Numbered from the stretch's first letter, positions 43,613-56,117 are shown. The stretch is DNA of 64,000 bases from Symsagittifera roscoffensis (GCF_963678635.1 NC_087062.1:88325845-88389844), one strand, 5' to 3'. The notes: a model not told the origin generated them from the sequence alone. Numbers and translations are program-made.

Positions 43613-46600
43613 AGTTAAAATATTTTTTCCACAATTTGGAAGAGCCTACAACTCCTTAATGGCTTGATGGCAGTTTGGTTAACGCTTTTCTAAGCAAAAC
43701 AAAATATAAGATAGCGACATAAACACAGTAACAAAATTAGTGGGGGATAGTAGAAACAAAAAAAAACAAAAACTAAAAATTGTTTTAAAAATGCGTCTTC
43801 AATTGTAGAAAAGTACTTATTTTCTCCAGATGAGCAAAAAACCAACTGTGGTTGTTTATACATGCAAGCAGTAAATTTCTTTCTGTTCATATAGGATGGT
43901 CCGATCTTCGAAAGTTAGATAATTTTTGTTTTCATTTTTGATGGATAGATAGGTCATCTCGTTTGATCATGATGGTTGTTGGCGCTGAACTGTAACATTG
44001 TTTGTTTTATCATCTCCAGGTTTATTGAAATGATTGAGCGGCGTGTTAGTGTGCTCTTAATTTAAGTGCTAGAAAACTATTTAAGGAGTACTGAACAAAT
44101 AATTGCATTGCTAGTACTCGAAAGTAAGTTTGATTTTTTTGCGGAATTCAAAAGTCATCACAACGAAATTAGCGGACGTTTGCTGAAGGTTCCGACTGGA
44201 TGCAAGGTCAATTTGGGACATACCTTTTTCGGATTTAGGTTCAAATAGACATACAAAATTGGTTTTAAAGCAATCTAACTGATAAGATGAGACAAATTTT
44301 GCCAGTTGGAAAGCAGAATCTGAGTTCGCACTGAACGGATTGAAACCAGGAGCAGCTGCTGACTGTTTGGTTTTTCGTCCAGACTGACTCTCTTCGTTAG
44401 TTAGTGACGCTCTGTCAACTTAGTTTTCTTTCCTTTTTCTGCCTTCAGTAAAACTCTCCTCGATAAATTTCAAATGAATCTATTTTTCTCTCGATTCTAT
44501 AAAAAATTGCCTTTTCAGTTAATTTAAATTGACCAAATTAACACCATTAGGTGCTAATCTACTTCATGCTTTCGTTGTTTTGAGCCAATTCAACCACTTT
44601 TCGCAGTTCTACTGGTTCACGTTATAGTGCTAAATTCGGTCTTCCATTTTTTTGGAAGTTATTGACGCAAGTACGTGTTTTGGTGGTTCGATTTGGTTTT
44701 TTGTAATGTGTTACTGAGCTTAAAAATGAATGAGTTGCAGAGTTGCTTAAGCTATGTTTGACCTCAATTTGATGTTGAATTTTAGATACTACTTCTTTAT
44801 TTTTGTTTGTTACTAGCAGTAACCAACGTTTCTGGACCCCTCTTATCAATTTTTCTTATGCCCACAAAAACAGATCACTTTGCTTAGGTTTGACTTGTCC
44901 GATGGCGCTTTACAACTTTAGAACCTTTTGTTAATTTCAAGAATTCAGTGTTTTCAATCGAAGGTGCACTCGTGGTTTGTGGCTAGCTCTTTTTCAAGAT
45001 TTGTTCTAGTTAGCGTATGACGGTTGACAATATCGGCAAGGTCGAACAAAATTCCTCGCGGAGATGGGGGAATTTTGGGACAAGCAATGAGAGGTCGGTA
45101 GCCTCAGCGTCAAACAACCCTTAGGAAAAAATTTCGAAAGAAAAAATAAGCTTTGTGCAGTCAATTGGATCGATAATCAGATGTAAAGTACACTTTGTGA
45201 TGTCAGCTGAGTTAATTTTTTGTAAGCATTTTTCCTTAAGTTTTTTTTGAAATATAACCTTTTTCAACATGGTTTTCAAGTTGTGACTTTAATGTAAATT
45301 TCATTTTAAAGTTTTCGAATCAGGACAAGCAATATGATTCAAAGTTATCAGATTATTTGTTTTCAAAGTTTTCGTCAGGTTTTTTTTCTGCGAATCAGAT
45401 GTTGATATAGTCAAAGAAGCAGAATCTTGCAACGTTTTGAGAATAACGTATTACCCTCCTCGTTAACAACAAATGGCTGCTGCACTGCAGTTACTGAAAT
45501 TTTCAAGCCATGCCATATGTTTACTTCATTGCGTTAAGCAAGATGAATGCGAGTTCACGGGTTGACTTCCATACACCGAAAACGCTTATCATACAATTCC
45601 ATACATCAAGTGTGTGGAAAAATGCTTGACAAACAATTTTCAAGCAATTTCGAAAAATGGTTGATAAAAGATATAAACTAATTTCTGCGGCTGTTTAATT
45701 CTAATAGATCCATCAGTTGACAAAAAAAACCAAGGTTTTTGATTTTTGAAAAAAAAAATGCTTGTCATACAATTACCATATATGGAAATTCTATGACTAC
45801 CATTTTTTATGGCGACACAAAAGTAATTTTGAAATAACTCCAAAAATTTGTTTTTGTTTTTTTTTCTACTCGCAAATTGAATTTTGTATGTACACAAACA
45901 TTTTCCAAAACTTTTTTGCTTGCAAAGTTTACTTTTTGGTGTGCATTACTCAACACTAGATACACTAATACTGGATTTTTTTTTCATTTTCGCTTAATAA
46001 ATTTTTTCAAAATAGCTGAATTTTTTTTTCTTTTATATAGTGTGTTTGTTCATGCCTTGATCAATATATGATAATTTAAAATTTCAAATTTTTAAATTAG
46101 TTATCGTTGAAAAATTTTGTCAAAATTTATAAGTTTTTTACTTTCGTTATATCATTTGTGAAAGACAGCTCTCAGGCAATTCAGGTCTCTTTCTAGGAAT
46201 TTCAAAGGCAAGATCGTCCAACCTTTAGTGCTTTGAGTCAACCAAGGTCTTTGTCACTTGCGTTCGGTTACAAACACAATCCAAAATTTTTCAGAAACTA
46301 GATTTTGTAAAAAAACAATCAAGTTTTTTGTTTATGGAAAAACATCTATCATACAATTTTCATATATGAAAAAATGCTTATCATAGAGATTCCATACAAT
46401 TTTTTGTACCTATGGAATTGTATGAAACTGTATCACACGAAGTTTCTCATATATAAAAATTGTATGATAAGAAGCTTTGGTCAACCCGGGTTGTGTGTTT
46501 TTCTGACGAATGTATTGTAGTTTCCTTCAAATGGTGAACTGTGGGTTTTTATGTATACTGTAGTTTACACAGAAAATCAAATAGTCCAATTTTGGATAAA

Positions 46601-46994
46601 CTTACTTTTTGCAATCTAAAATTGAAATGGTCAAAGGGACAACATCTGAAGGTTTTGGCTGACCTTTCTCAATGACAATAACTGATTGCACTAAAAGGGT
46701 TTCTATAATTACAAATAAACCTTTATTAGCAAAAAGGACAAACCTTGAAAATGTTTGCTTTGATGCTCTCTATTGTCAAATATACTTAATTCAGGCCGTA
46801 AGAATATGTCTTCCCGGAAATTTTCTGTAGAATAATTTTTACAGTCTTTCTCTGATTTCTTCCGAAATAAGTCATGGAGAGCTTATTTATATCCTAACAA
46901 TTTCTTTGTTACCTATATCTCAAACTTTGGGGTTTGGGATTGTTTGGCATGGAAGAGATCATCTGCAACTAAGATGAAAACTGTTTTGATGGTA
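43613..46994. other. No gene seen; scattered ATCATACAATT motifs
   Basis: AT-rich and without a supported coding region. The motif TATCATACAATT or its variants recurs at about 45586, 45765, 46349 and 46377, and in inverse (AATTGTATGATA) near 46459, usually next to CATATATG. It may mark a decayed fold-back element. Confidence 0.4.
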
Positions 46995-47728
46995 CAGTGC
47001 TGATTTAAATTAACCGGACAAAACGCGTTAAACTTGAAATTTAAAACGCGTTTTTTTTTCAAATTGGATTGAGTTTAGGTAAAAATTATGAAGACAAAAC
47101 TTGCTTAAAATTTTAGTAGAAATAATATAGTTTAATTTGTTTTGTCAAATTCGGGCACAAAATTTTACCCCAAAAATGGGTAATTTTGGCTTTTCTTAGT
47201 TAATGAAAAATTACGCCAAAAATACCCAGTCGATCAAAGAGATATTTATATCGAAGTGAGCCCCTTACGTAGTCCAACAAAGTTTAAGAAGATATATTCT
47301 CCAAAACATTGTATAAGTTAATTTATTTTTGTTTGATAGACAAAAAAGGTCGTTTTTACTATATAAGTTATCAACTTTTTATTTAAAAACAATTTTTAAA
47401 CGGTTTGCAATAATTTTTGGAGAATATACCCTTCTTAAACTTTGTTGGACTACGTAAGGGGCTCACTTTGATATAAATATCTCTTTGATTGACTGGGTAT
47501 TTTTGGCGTAATTTTTCATTAACTAAGAAAAGCCAAAATGACCCATTTTTGGGGTAAAATTTTGGGCCCGAATTTCGCAAAACAAATTAAATCATATTAT
47601 TTCTATTAAAATTTTGAGCAAGTTTTGTCTTCATAAGTTTTTATGTAAACTCAACCCAATTTGAGAAAAACGAGTTTTAAATTTCAAGTTTAACGCGTTT
47701 TGTCCGGTTAATTTAAATCAGCACTGTA
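46993..47728. mobile_element. Tc1/mariner-type fold-back MITE, 732 bp
   Basis: The element runs 46995-47726 between TA dinucleotides (46993-46994 and 47727-47728). It starts CAGTGCTGATTTAAATTAAC and ends with the exact inverse. The inverted arms continue for more than 300 nt on each side (GGACTACGTAAGGGGCTCAC on the right pairs with GTGAGCCCCTTACGTAGTCC on the left) and leave a spacer of roughly 90 nt. Arms differ by scattered substitutions only. No transposase. A transcript across it would fold into a long double-stranded hairpin. Confidence 0.9.
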
Positions 47729-49326
47729 CACTTCTAAGAAAAAAAACATGTGCAGTTCTGAAAATCTATGTTTATGGGTTGAAGTCGTACGTTTACGGAA
47801 TGAAACGTAAGTGCATCGGAACTGATCTAAGCGGAAGTGAACTAGTAGAATGTAGGGATCTGAAAACCAGATAACCCACAGGAGTCCAGCTAGAGGCACC
47901 AAATCAATCTCAACCAACAGATGATTAATGACCGCGAAGAATACGAAGTAATGATGGGAGAATATTTTCGGGTTGACATTGTATTTAATTGAGAAAAGCA
48001 TTCAACCTTTTTCCTAGTTCCTTTTCAATTTTTAGTCGATTTGATTTACCTGGAAATGGAACATGAGATCTGTTTTAGTTCGACTCGTAGTCATAAAACA
48101 TTCTATTAAGTACTGCAACTGAAGACATTTACAACTTAACGTTTTAACAGTTTTGTGCAATTTTTTGCACTGGAGTTTCTCTCACTTCATTGTTGTTGAC
48201 TAACTTCTGTGCGATTTGACACGTGGCAATTGACACGCTGAAATTTTGCTCTTTTACATTGTTTGCCTCTGGTTTTATTGATGACAACTGGAGGCGGATA
48301 AGTTTAGGGTCTTAGAAATGGTTACAGGTCTATAACTTTGATTTTTTTCCAGTTCAGTTGTCAGCTGCATTTGATGAACATTTTATCCGTCCAGCTTTAA
48401 TTTTTTGCCTAAGTTATGTTCATCAGAGTGTTCATATTCTCTTCTAGTGTCCATAAAGTAAGAACCTAAACAAATGAAGAGTTGTTTGAAATCAACTGGA
48501 TCATCCAGAAGATATTAGAATTGTTTTCTTTTGAAATGTTATTTGCTTTGAATTTTTCCACGAACGCCTATTTAAGCTAAGAAACGCTAATCGCCTATTT
48601 TAATCAGGGACTTCAAAACTAGTAGATTCCACTGATACAAGATAAACGAAAACTGATGATTAAAACTGGGATGAAAAATGCTAAGCATCTCTTTTTTGTT
48701 CTCAAACATCAGCTTGCTAATACGGTTGGCTTTTAACTTGGCTTTAAGTCGTTCACGCTGAAATGGAGCCCTGATAATGCATCTGCAGTATAAGATCTAT
48801 TTAATTCAAGAGAAAAACATTATGATCCAAGCTGTATTGTTGAAACGCAGAAAAAATGAATAAAACTTTTACTTTTGTTTTTATTCAGTTACTGATACTA
48901 AATTGGCTCAACCTTGGAAATGGTATGGTTTCAAATTTCAAGTTGTCATCCAGGAAAAAAGTTTGAAAACTTTGATAAAAGAACTCTTTTGAAGCTTTGA
49001 TAAAAGAATTTTCTTTGTCTCCTGTATATCAAACACTGAAATTTGAAACACTAACAGTCTATTTTGGAGCACACTTTTACACTTTGAGAGATAAATTGTT
49101 TTTGCAACCATACCAACTTTCCAATTTTCTTTAATTTGTTTTGCTATAAATGCATGAATATTCACGTGAGTTTCGTTTGCCCCCCGGACTAGACTCCGTA
49201 GTCGAGATCCCGCTCAACAACCCCTCAAATCCCTCTTTTGCTAGAAATTGAGCTGAAAACTTTGACTCGGGCATCGTAGGACTCCACACCGGAAGACAAA
49301 AAAAACTTGCTCGGGAGGCAAGGGGT
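47729..49326. other. No gene seen
   Basis: AT-rich intergenic sequence. Frames of 75-97 codons are present but none looks conserved. GC rises after about 49180, towards the retrotransposon LTR. Confidence 0.45.
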
Positions 49327-49548
49327 TGTCTTATATATACATTTCCTAGGATGAGTAGATTTGAGTTTGTTGAGTTTGCTTACTGGCGCCTTTCGGTTCT
49401 GTCTGCGATCCTGGATTGAGTTAATTAAGTACCTGCCAGTTTGACATCGAGAGTCTTCGTTAGCTTATACAGTTGAAACTGTTATAATTGAATTGCAGTC
49501 GGAGATTTCTTTAATCGAAATTAAATAGTCAATTATTCGTTATCCACA
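49327..49548 (+). repeat. 5' LTR of the gypsy element, with primer site after it
   Basis: Shares GAGTTTGTTGAG, TTGCTTACTGGC, CTGTCTGCGATCC, GTACCTGCCAGTTTGA and AATTATTCGTT with the 3' LTR. TGGAGCAACCAAC at 49549-49561 directly follows the CA end, in the right place and form for a tRNA primer-binding site. Confidence 0.75.
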
Positions 49549-49764
49549 TGGAGCAACCAACAACATACAGGGCGGGAAAAAACCCACTTTAGATCAGTGC
49601 GTTTTGGCCGAGTAAGTGCGCGGAGGCACCGATGCTGTGAGAGCACTTGATCACTCGTTTTAATGAGGGTTAATAGCAAGGCATGATTCAATCCTACGGC
49701 GTATTATTTCGCACGAACGCTGTCTACAGCTCAAATTGCAGACGCCCAATTCTAATTTGTATTT

Positions 49765-50340
49765 TTGCGTGTGGGAGCGGGGGCAGGATACACTCCACAA
49801 GCGGACGCCCCTGCTATGACTAGATATCCAAGAGTACTGAACGAGCTCAAAGTTGTTTTCAAAAAGGAAAGAAATGAAGCGTTCGAAACATGTCAATCGT
49901 TGTCTAGAAAACAGAAGGGCGGCGAGACGTTGAAAATGCTTCATTCAGTGCTATACGGGCTGGCGGCAGGGTGCGACCTGGGAACGCTGGAGCGAAGGAT
50001 TCTACATGATGTATTTTTAGTGAATATGTTGAATAAGGAGGCGCAAACGGAACTCTGATGATCTACCAAGACTCCAGATGATGTTTACGGGATCACACTA
50101 TCATATGACCGAGGGGACAAATACGGTAAGACTTACAAAGGGGGCGTTTCAGATAAAAATGAAACCTGTTAGTGCAATCCAAGTGGGTTTAAGACGGACC
50201 TCAGTGTCCCGTTTTTTTCTTATAAAAACTGCAGGAAGCGCGTTTCGCCTGGCACCTTGCAATGAGGTCCGGCTTATGAGCGCACATGTAGAGGACGGAG
50301 AGCGTCAGAAAGCGGATGTGTTGGCATAATTCATGAGAAC
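49765..50340 (+). pseudogene. Gypsy gag remnant
   Basis: Frames at 49765-50058 and 50078-50329. The first contains FKKERNEAFETCQSLSRKQK and DLGTLERRILHDVFLVNML, characteristic of a gypsy gag C-terminal half. Frameshifts separate it from the following segment. The zinc-knuckle region is not recognisable. Confidence 0.6.
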
Positions 50341-50524
50341 GGCACCGAGGGAGATTCTAACCAGAACCAGGACGCGAACACATCGCACTAGGGAAGCTCC
50401 GTCGGATAGGTGAACGATCCGAATGAAGCAAACGACGGTTGGGATTCGGATAGCTCGAACAACTACAGTGCTATGTCGATGAGAAGGGGAGAAAGGGAGA
50501 GGAAACTGAAAGTAGCGGAGGCAA

Positions 50525-50640
50525 AATAAGCGTTAAAGATCAATGGACACTCCACGCAAGCCCGGATTGACAGCGGATTACCTACATCCCTTTTCACAAT
50601 TGGAGAACTCAAACTTACTTTAGGGAAGCAGAATGTGCAG
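50525..50640 (+). pseudogene. Gypsy aspartic protease remnant
   Basis: The frame contains LKINGHSTQARIDSGLPTSL followed by FTIGELKLTLG. The active-site loop is D-S-G, a common variant of D-T-G in retroelement proteases. Confidence 0.65.
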
Positions 50641-51079
50641 CTCCAGCCAATAGATCCGAAGGACGACCAATTCAGGGATTATGTAAACAAAAACGAAGAT
50701 GCTAGGGAAGTTTATCCCAACTCTTCACTCCAACGGATGGACGACCCAGGCAGCAATCAAAGTAATCGGAGGCTGTCGCCCATCAATCATTGGTAGATAT
50801 CTGATGCCGGCACTGGGACTCATGCTAGTTCAAGCACCAATGGAGCAAGGAGTTTTCAACATCCAGGAACAACCGAAAACTGAGGCCAAAGGAAATGACC
50901 TACATGACTGGCAGAAATATTTCAGTGAGCAATTCCAAATTCTTTTTTTTTCAAGAGGTAGGGCGTATACATACAGTTCAAGCTGAATTCTTCAAAAACT
51001 TAACGCCTATCCAACAAAAGGGCAGAAGAGTGCCTACTACAGTACAAGATAAAGTAGATCACAAGTTGATCAATAAGGG

Positions 51080-52260
51080 CACATAGAAAAACTGGAAGAG
51101 TGCTTCGACAAATTTTTCGTCTCGCCGATCGTCATCACACTTAAAAAGGACGATTCGGTAAAACTGGTACTGGGATCAAGGGAACTAAAAAAGCAAGTAC
51201 ATAAAAAGATAAAACAGATGCAAAACTGAAAACCTAATTGACATTTTGGGGCAAACAATAAATGAACGGAAAAACAGGGATGTCTTTTTTCACTACGATG
51301 GACCGTCTAAACGCCAACAACAGCAACCTTTGTAACTTTTCGTTATTGGGAGATAAATCCATCGGGACATACCCCTTTAAAGCAGGGTTCTACGGATTAA
51401 CAATTATGATTGCAGAATTCGAACATGTCATGGACGCGATACTCGCAGAATTTCCCTGTTTGCACGCTTTCATTGACGTTATCTTAGTTATACCGAAAGT
51501 TCCGAAAAAGTGCATATCGCGTTGGCCGAAAAAATCCTGAAAAAAACTAGATACAGAAAACATGGCGCTGAAATTGGAGGAACACACATTCGCAAGGAAA
51601 GAATGTGAATGGTTGGGACACCGTACCAAGGACTCCGGCATTACAACTTTAGTACGAAAACCGACCCCATAGATAAACTAAATCACCTAAGTCTTTATCA
51701 CATTTAAAAATCTTCATGAGACTGATACACAGCCTTTACAAATACTTGTCGGCGCCAGCCGAATACTTGGCGCCGTTGCGTCCACTTATGAGTACGAAAA
51801 TGATTTCGTGTGGACAAACCAATGCCAATTGGTATTTGAAGCGCTAAAAAAGCAATTGGAGAACATCATCGAATTAAAGCATCTCGTTGTGCATAAAGAT
51901 ATCTAAATCGTTTGTGATGAAAACCATAAGCCGCGCTAGAACAACTGGGCTCCGAAGGATGGCGCCCGACTTCATTCACATCTCAGTTTTTAAACGCGGC
52001 GGTGAAAAACTATTCTACAAATGATCTGGAGATGTATGCAATTGTATAGGGCTCGGCATTTACTAAATTTTTTTCATTTGGTAGACATTTTACTGTCGTA
52101 ACGGATCGTAGGGCGCTGGTGACACTGCTAGTTGGAAATAACAAGAAAAACGAAACAATGTTTAGCAGATTAACATAGTTGATAGAATAAATCCTCTTGA
52201 ACGCATGCCATGTAAAAAATCGGTTTAGCTGACTACTTATCAAGGCACCCCTTCGGTGAT
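51080..52260 (+). pseudogene. Gypsy reverse transcriptase / RNase H remnant
   Basis: FFVSPIVITLKKDDSVKLVL (about 51111-51170) opens the polymerase. FCNFSLLGDKSIGTYPF-like and GFYGLTIMIAEFEHVMDAIL (about 51388-51450) follow, then AFIDVILVI at about 51468-51494, where the catalytic D-D pair is altered (one Asp replaced). RNase H traces follow, with VVTDRRALVTLL-like and ADYLSRHPFGDAY near 52090-52262. Frameshifts occur near 51240 and 51540 and an in-frame stop at about 51904. Confidence 0.7.
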
Positions 52261-52639
52261 GCATACCTAGTTTGTGTATACGATAATACCTTCACAGTTG
52301 CTAAAATACGCTCAATTAGTAATTTGCTCGGAAACGTGTTCAAATGTTTCAACCAATAAAAGTGCAGTATGCAATTTCGTTTGCAAAACCACTTCGGTTG
52401 AGGGTGGAAAACTATGTGCTCAAACATCAATCAATCAGATTTGCATATCTGAGTGTAACAACCGAAAAGGCGCCAAATTAGTCAAATCCATTACTGAGTG
52501 TCAATTGAGGGAACCAGAAACTCCCTGCATTCCAATTAGCTGTATTTGTTATATTCCAATGATGAGCGTTAACTAGAAGAAGCTATGCAAATTTTTCTTA
52601 CATCATCCAGATATTACAAAGGGGAGCAGCAGCGAGATT

Positions 52640-54071
52640 GTAGTGGTGGATGCCCGACTGGAGTCGGTGACAACAAGATTGAGTGATGTTAAACGTAAGA
52701 CTTTAATTTCAACTCTATCTGCATTGGGAGGTGAGATATTTCCGCCGGCTTACCCAACTAACGTGGTGATGTCTGTCATCCCACGGGATTACAAAGTGGC
52801 CCGAAAAAGTGACGACCTGCCAGAACTCTGTGGTCTAAGGTTAATCGATGCGAATTATAAAAAAAGACCCACAAATTAAGGCGATAAGTGAAATGGTGAT
52901 AGCAAAAGACCCTGATCTGGAGCGGAAAATCAGAGCATAGGGATCACAACTGGGTCAACAAACAGATGACTTCCACATCAAAGAGAGTTGTCTGTAGATC
53001 GACGAACCCCTCGTCATCCCATTGCCCCTTAGGAAGTCGGTGCTCAAAAGGATTCATAATTTCCCACACAGACTCGGGAACATGTTCGACGGAGCGAGGG
53101 ACGTGTGGTTGCCTACCTCCACCGAAGTTTGGTGGCCGCCGCCGAGGGATGCATTAGCGCACCGCTGCAGGTAAAAGTCTGAAACCAATGTGCACCAAAG
53201 TTGACCTTGGAAAACTATATGAACCTAAGGAACAGAACGAGTGCCTACAATTAGATTTTTGAGGCACCATGAATGTTTAAATGAATAGGACAAAAACATC
53301 CTAGTCGCGGTAGACCGGTTTTCACGTGGCCCGTCGGCTATGATTTGCAATTAAAAAGCGATCAATTTCTAAGTTTTCTGAAAAACTACATACCCCACCA
53401 TGGAGTGCCAAAACAATTTACTTGGACCAAAGTTCCAGCTAGACGTCAAAAGCAAAAAAAACTTTTCTATAATAACAAAGGAAACGAAATCACATACTCG
53501 CCAGTAAACGACTATCGATTCACCGGCCGCGTAGAACGCACGATAGGTACTTTTAAGAATTTTGACTTGATTTATTCAAAACAAAAAGATCACATGAATC
53601 TATAGCCAATTATGTAACGCGCATTTAGTGCTCTCAGACTTGCAAAAAACGCTACACTTAAAGTCACGCCATTTAAAGCACACCACGGTGGGAAGCCAAC
53701 ATGTACCTCAGCAATCTCACAAAAACCATTGCTGCAAAATCTTAACCACAGGATTATTAAAATAAAAGTCTGCTTGTTCAGATACTGAAGATCCGCATAC
53801 TACTCGAATTCACCACCCGACACAAACTAACTGGAATGAAAGTTTGGAAACCAAGTCCAATATTGAACATATACGACACCCTCGGAGGTTAGCGGACGAT
53901 CAGCTGGTCGGTAGGCTTGGAGATTCTCAAGACGCCAAAGGCGTGAACATGGGCAGTGGCTCCAAAGCGCTAAGAAAAAGAAGACCAGAGGGCCCATGGA
54001 GCAGACCAGTTAAGCGGATGGAATTTTCGTTCCAACGGAGTAAAGACTGCAACCAAATTTATAAACTGTAA
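52640..54071 (+). pseudogene. Gypsy integrase remnant
   Basis: A histidine/cysteine zinc-binding region is traceable around 52990-53130 (SHTDSGTCSTERGTCGCLPP). The catalytic core is seen at 53345-53605 with NYIPHHGVPKQFTW and GRVERTIGTFKN, the latter holding the final catalytic Glu. Several frameshifts and stops. Confidence 0.6.
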
Positions 54072-54224
54072 AATAAGAAAGTTGTTAGAGAATCTAAATT
54101 TACCTTGACTCTCGAAAATGAGTCTGTGATTTTGACAATTGGTGTGGCACAAAAAGTTAACCGACCGTTGAAAATACCCGAAGCCACCTACAGTTCAGCT
54201 GAAAGCTGGACAAGGAACGCCCTC

Positions 54225-54765
54225 TTAAGCCAGGGGACATAAGTTTGAAAACGAAAAGCAAGCCACGGTCAAAATCGCAGAACTGGGACGACGATGATGA
54301 TTCAGACTCAAACTCGAAGTACGAGCCTTTACGATTGGCCGGTAATAAAGCGGGAAACTACACGCGCCGGAGGCTAGACCAAGCTCAAGCGGTGCGGTGG
54401 CGACAACGAAAGAGGACGTGAAAACCCCTATGGAGAAAAACGATGACGACGGACAAAAGCATAGTAAAGAAATCAAAGACGAAGGCGACGAGGCAATTAC
54501 GGAGAGGACGAATAGTGCCCCGAACTTGAGCGAAGAGCGAGCGGTGACAAGCGCGAAGGGATTCAAGAAGAAGGCGGGACGACCCAGAAAGTAGCGACTG
54601 GTGTCATATTCGAGCCAGGATTCGCAAAATTCGAACGAAACGGGTTCGCAGAAAAGTTTCAGAAAACGAACGGCGGTGTCGAAACTCGAGGGAGTGATGA
54701 TTGATAGTATCTTCAAGGAAAGGAGAAAGAAGGGGGAAGGAGCCAGGAAAAGGGATACCAACTAA
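54225..54765 (+). pseudogene. Gypsy pol C-terminal tail, acidic-basic with AT-hook-like end
   Basis: The + frame at 54397-54594 reads an acidic stretch (EKNDDDGQKHSKEIKDEGDE) followed by FKKKAGRPRK and a stop. GRPRK is the core of an AT-hook. The long antisense frame here is a shadow of this segment. Confidence 0.45.
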
Positions 54766-54909
54766 GTGCCATCGGATATGGGAAAGAAGTTGAACTAAAA
54801 CTGTAAAACTTTATGCCCAGGGAGAGGGCTGACCACTGGTCTTAAACTCAACCAAGTTTCTGTTTGTATATTTTCAAATTACAATTTGAAATAAGTAAAC
54901 TCGAGGGAA

Positions 54910-55131
54910 TGTCGTGTATATATATTTCATATGATGTAAAGTTTTGAGTTTGTTGAGATTGCTTACTGGCACCATCGGTGCTGTCTGCGATCCAGGATTG
55001 ATTTTTAAAGTACCTGCCAGTTTGATATCGAGAGTGTTCGTTAGCTGAAACAGTTGAAAATGTTATGATTTGAGTTTTGAGTGGATATTTATTTTTTTCA
55101 GGAATAAAGTAACAATTATTCGTTTTTCACA
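54910..55131 (+). repeat. 3' LTR of the gypsy element
   Basis: Same length as the 5' LTR, with many substitutions. Ends TTTTTCACA. No matching target-site duplication was recognised outside the two LTRs. Confidence 0.75.
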
Positions 55132-55616
55132 GGGTTTAGGGGCGCCTCAGGAATTCAACTTTTTGACTACCCAAAAGCAAATTGGTACTATTTGAGGACG
55201 AACGTTTTCTTTTCGGCCGACCAACCCTAGGCTTTTTTCAATACGCCTTTGGTGACAAAAGATCCTAATTTTGAAAGGTGAAACTGATTTTTCCTTCTAA
55301 AAATAGGTTTCTTTAATAATAACCTCTATAATCTCTGGTCTAATAATAAAAAGAAATCATATGGGGTTTAGTCCACCGATCGTATTTGTACCTAAATCAT
55401 TTGTTGGGATGGGGAGGGGAAATGCCTGCAGAGAGGGGCTACTCTCATGCTCGAAGGACCGAATGCTCGAAAATTTTTAACCAATCAGTATCCTTTGTTT
55501 TGCTCAAAATTGACTAATTTTATCGCTTACGAACTCATGAAACTGAAAACTGAATTCTGATTGGCTGGCTCAATTTTCGAGCTATCGATCCATCACTTTG
55601 AAAATTTTGTTTGCAG
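55132..55616. other. No gene seen; upstream of an exon-like ORF
   Basis: AT-rich. TTTGTTTGCAG at 55606-55616 is a good splice acceptor for the following ORF. Confidence 0.45.
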
Positions 55617-55792
55617 GGGTGACAGTTGAAGAGCGAAGCAATTGCCCGGTCAGCTTCGTGAATGTGCCCAATGTAGACCACAGCCGATGCTTCAAATTTG
55701 TGGACAAGTTCTTTGAAAACTTCAATTGGGCCATTGACGAGTGCGTCGAAAGGTACTGTCAGTCAGACCCAGTGAATTCGAAGAAGGGGTAG
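55617..55792 (+). CDS. Orphan exon-like ORF of unknown gene
   Basis: A GC-richer segment that begins right after a strong acceptor (TTTGTTTGCAG) in phase 1 and reads VTVEERSNCPVSFVNVPNVD, then CFKFVDKFFENFNWAIDECV, ending KKG and TAG. Codon use and composition look like a real protein, and the base composition drops back at both ends. It may be a last exon, or an internal exon if GTAGGG at 55789-55794 is a donor. I do not recognise the family and see no partner exon in the window. Confidence 0.45.
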
Positions 55793-56056
55793 GGGGTGTT
55801 ATATCCCTTCAGTTACTAGAAGTGTTTTGATTTTCAGGCTTATTTTACATTTTGATATTGATTAATTACTTTTCGTTGTAAAACTGAATTTTGCGAATTT
55901 TGTTCAAACACTATCATTTTAACTGAGAATAGATATCAGCCGTTATGAAAAAAAAATGAGGAACTTATCATAATCGTTCGTAACTGACATACTGTTGATT
56001 TCTAAAACTGTTTCCTTCATATGTCTTGACAAAAAATAACGTAGAGTTTAATGGGA

Positions 56057-56108
56057 GGAGCCATGTTGACATTTGAAGCCGACTTGGTTTAAATGTCAAC
56101 ATGGCTCC
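56057..56108. ncRNA. Perfect 18-bp-stem hairpin (pre-miRNA-like or fold-back)
   Basis: GGAGCCATGTTGACATTT (56057-56074) and its exact reverse complement (56091-56108) enclose a 16-nt loop. The stem is shorter than a typical pre-miRNA stem and pairing does not clearly extend outward, so this could equally be a chance or transposon-derived inverted repeat. Confidence 0.3.
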
Positions 56109-56117
56109 TTGCTTCAA

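Larger units (their letters stand above)
49327..55131 (+). mobile_element. Decayed Ty3/gypsy LTR retrotransposon
   Basis: Two diverged 222-bp LTRs (49327-49548 and 54910-55131; both TGTC..CACA) flank about 5.4 kb with gag, protease, reverse transcriptase, RNase H and integrase remnants in the Ty3/gypsy order on the + strand. The coding parts are broken by many frameshifts and stops. The substantial difference between the LTRs indicates an old insertion. The LTRs may extend further left: a polypurine stretch at about 54817-54829 (CCAGGGAGAGGGC) would put the 3' LTR start at 54830, but I could not match the extra 80 bp in the 5' LTR. Confidence 0.85.

Noticed and set aside
54225-54761. 178-codon frame on the - strand, Ser/Phe-rich
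   Set aside because: Shadow of the acidic-basic gypsy tail on the + strand; composition follows from reading GA-rich codons backwards.
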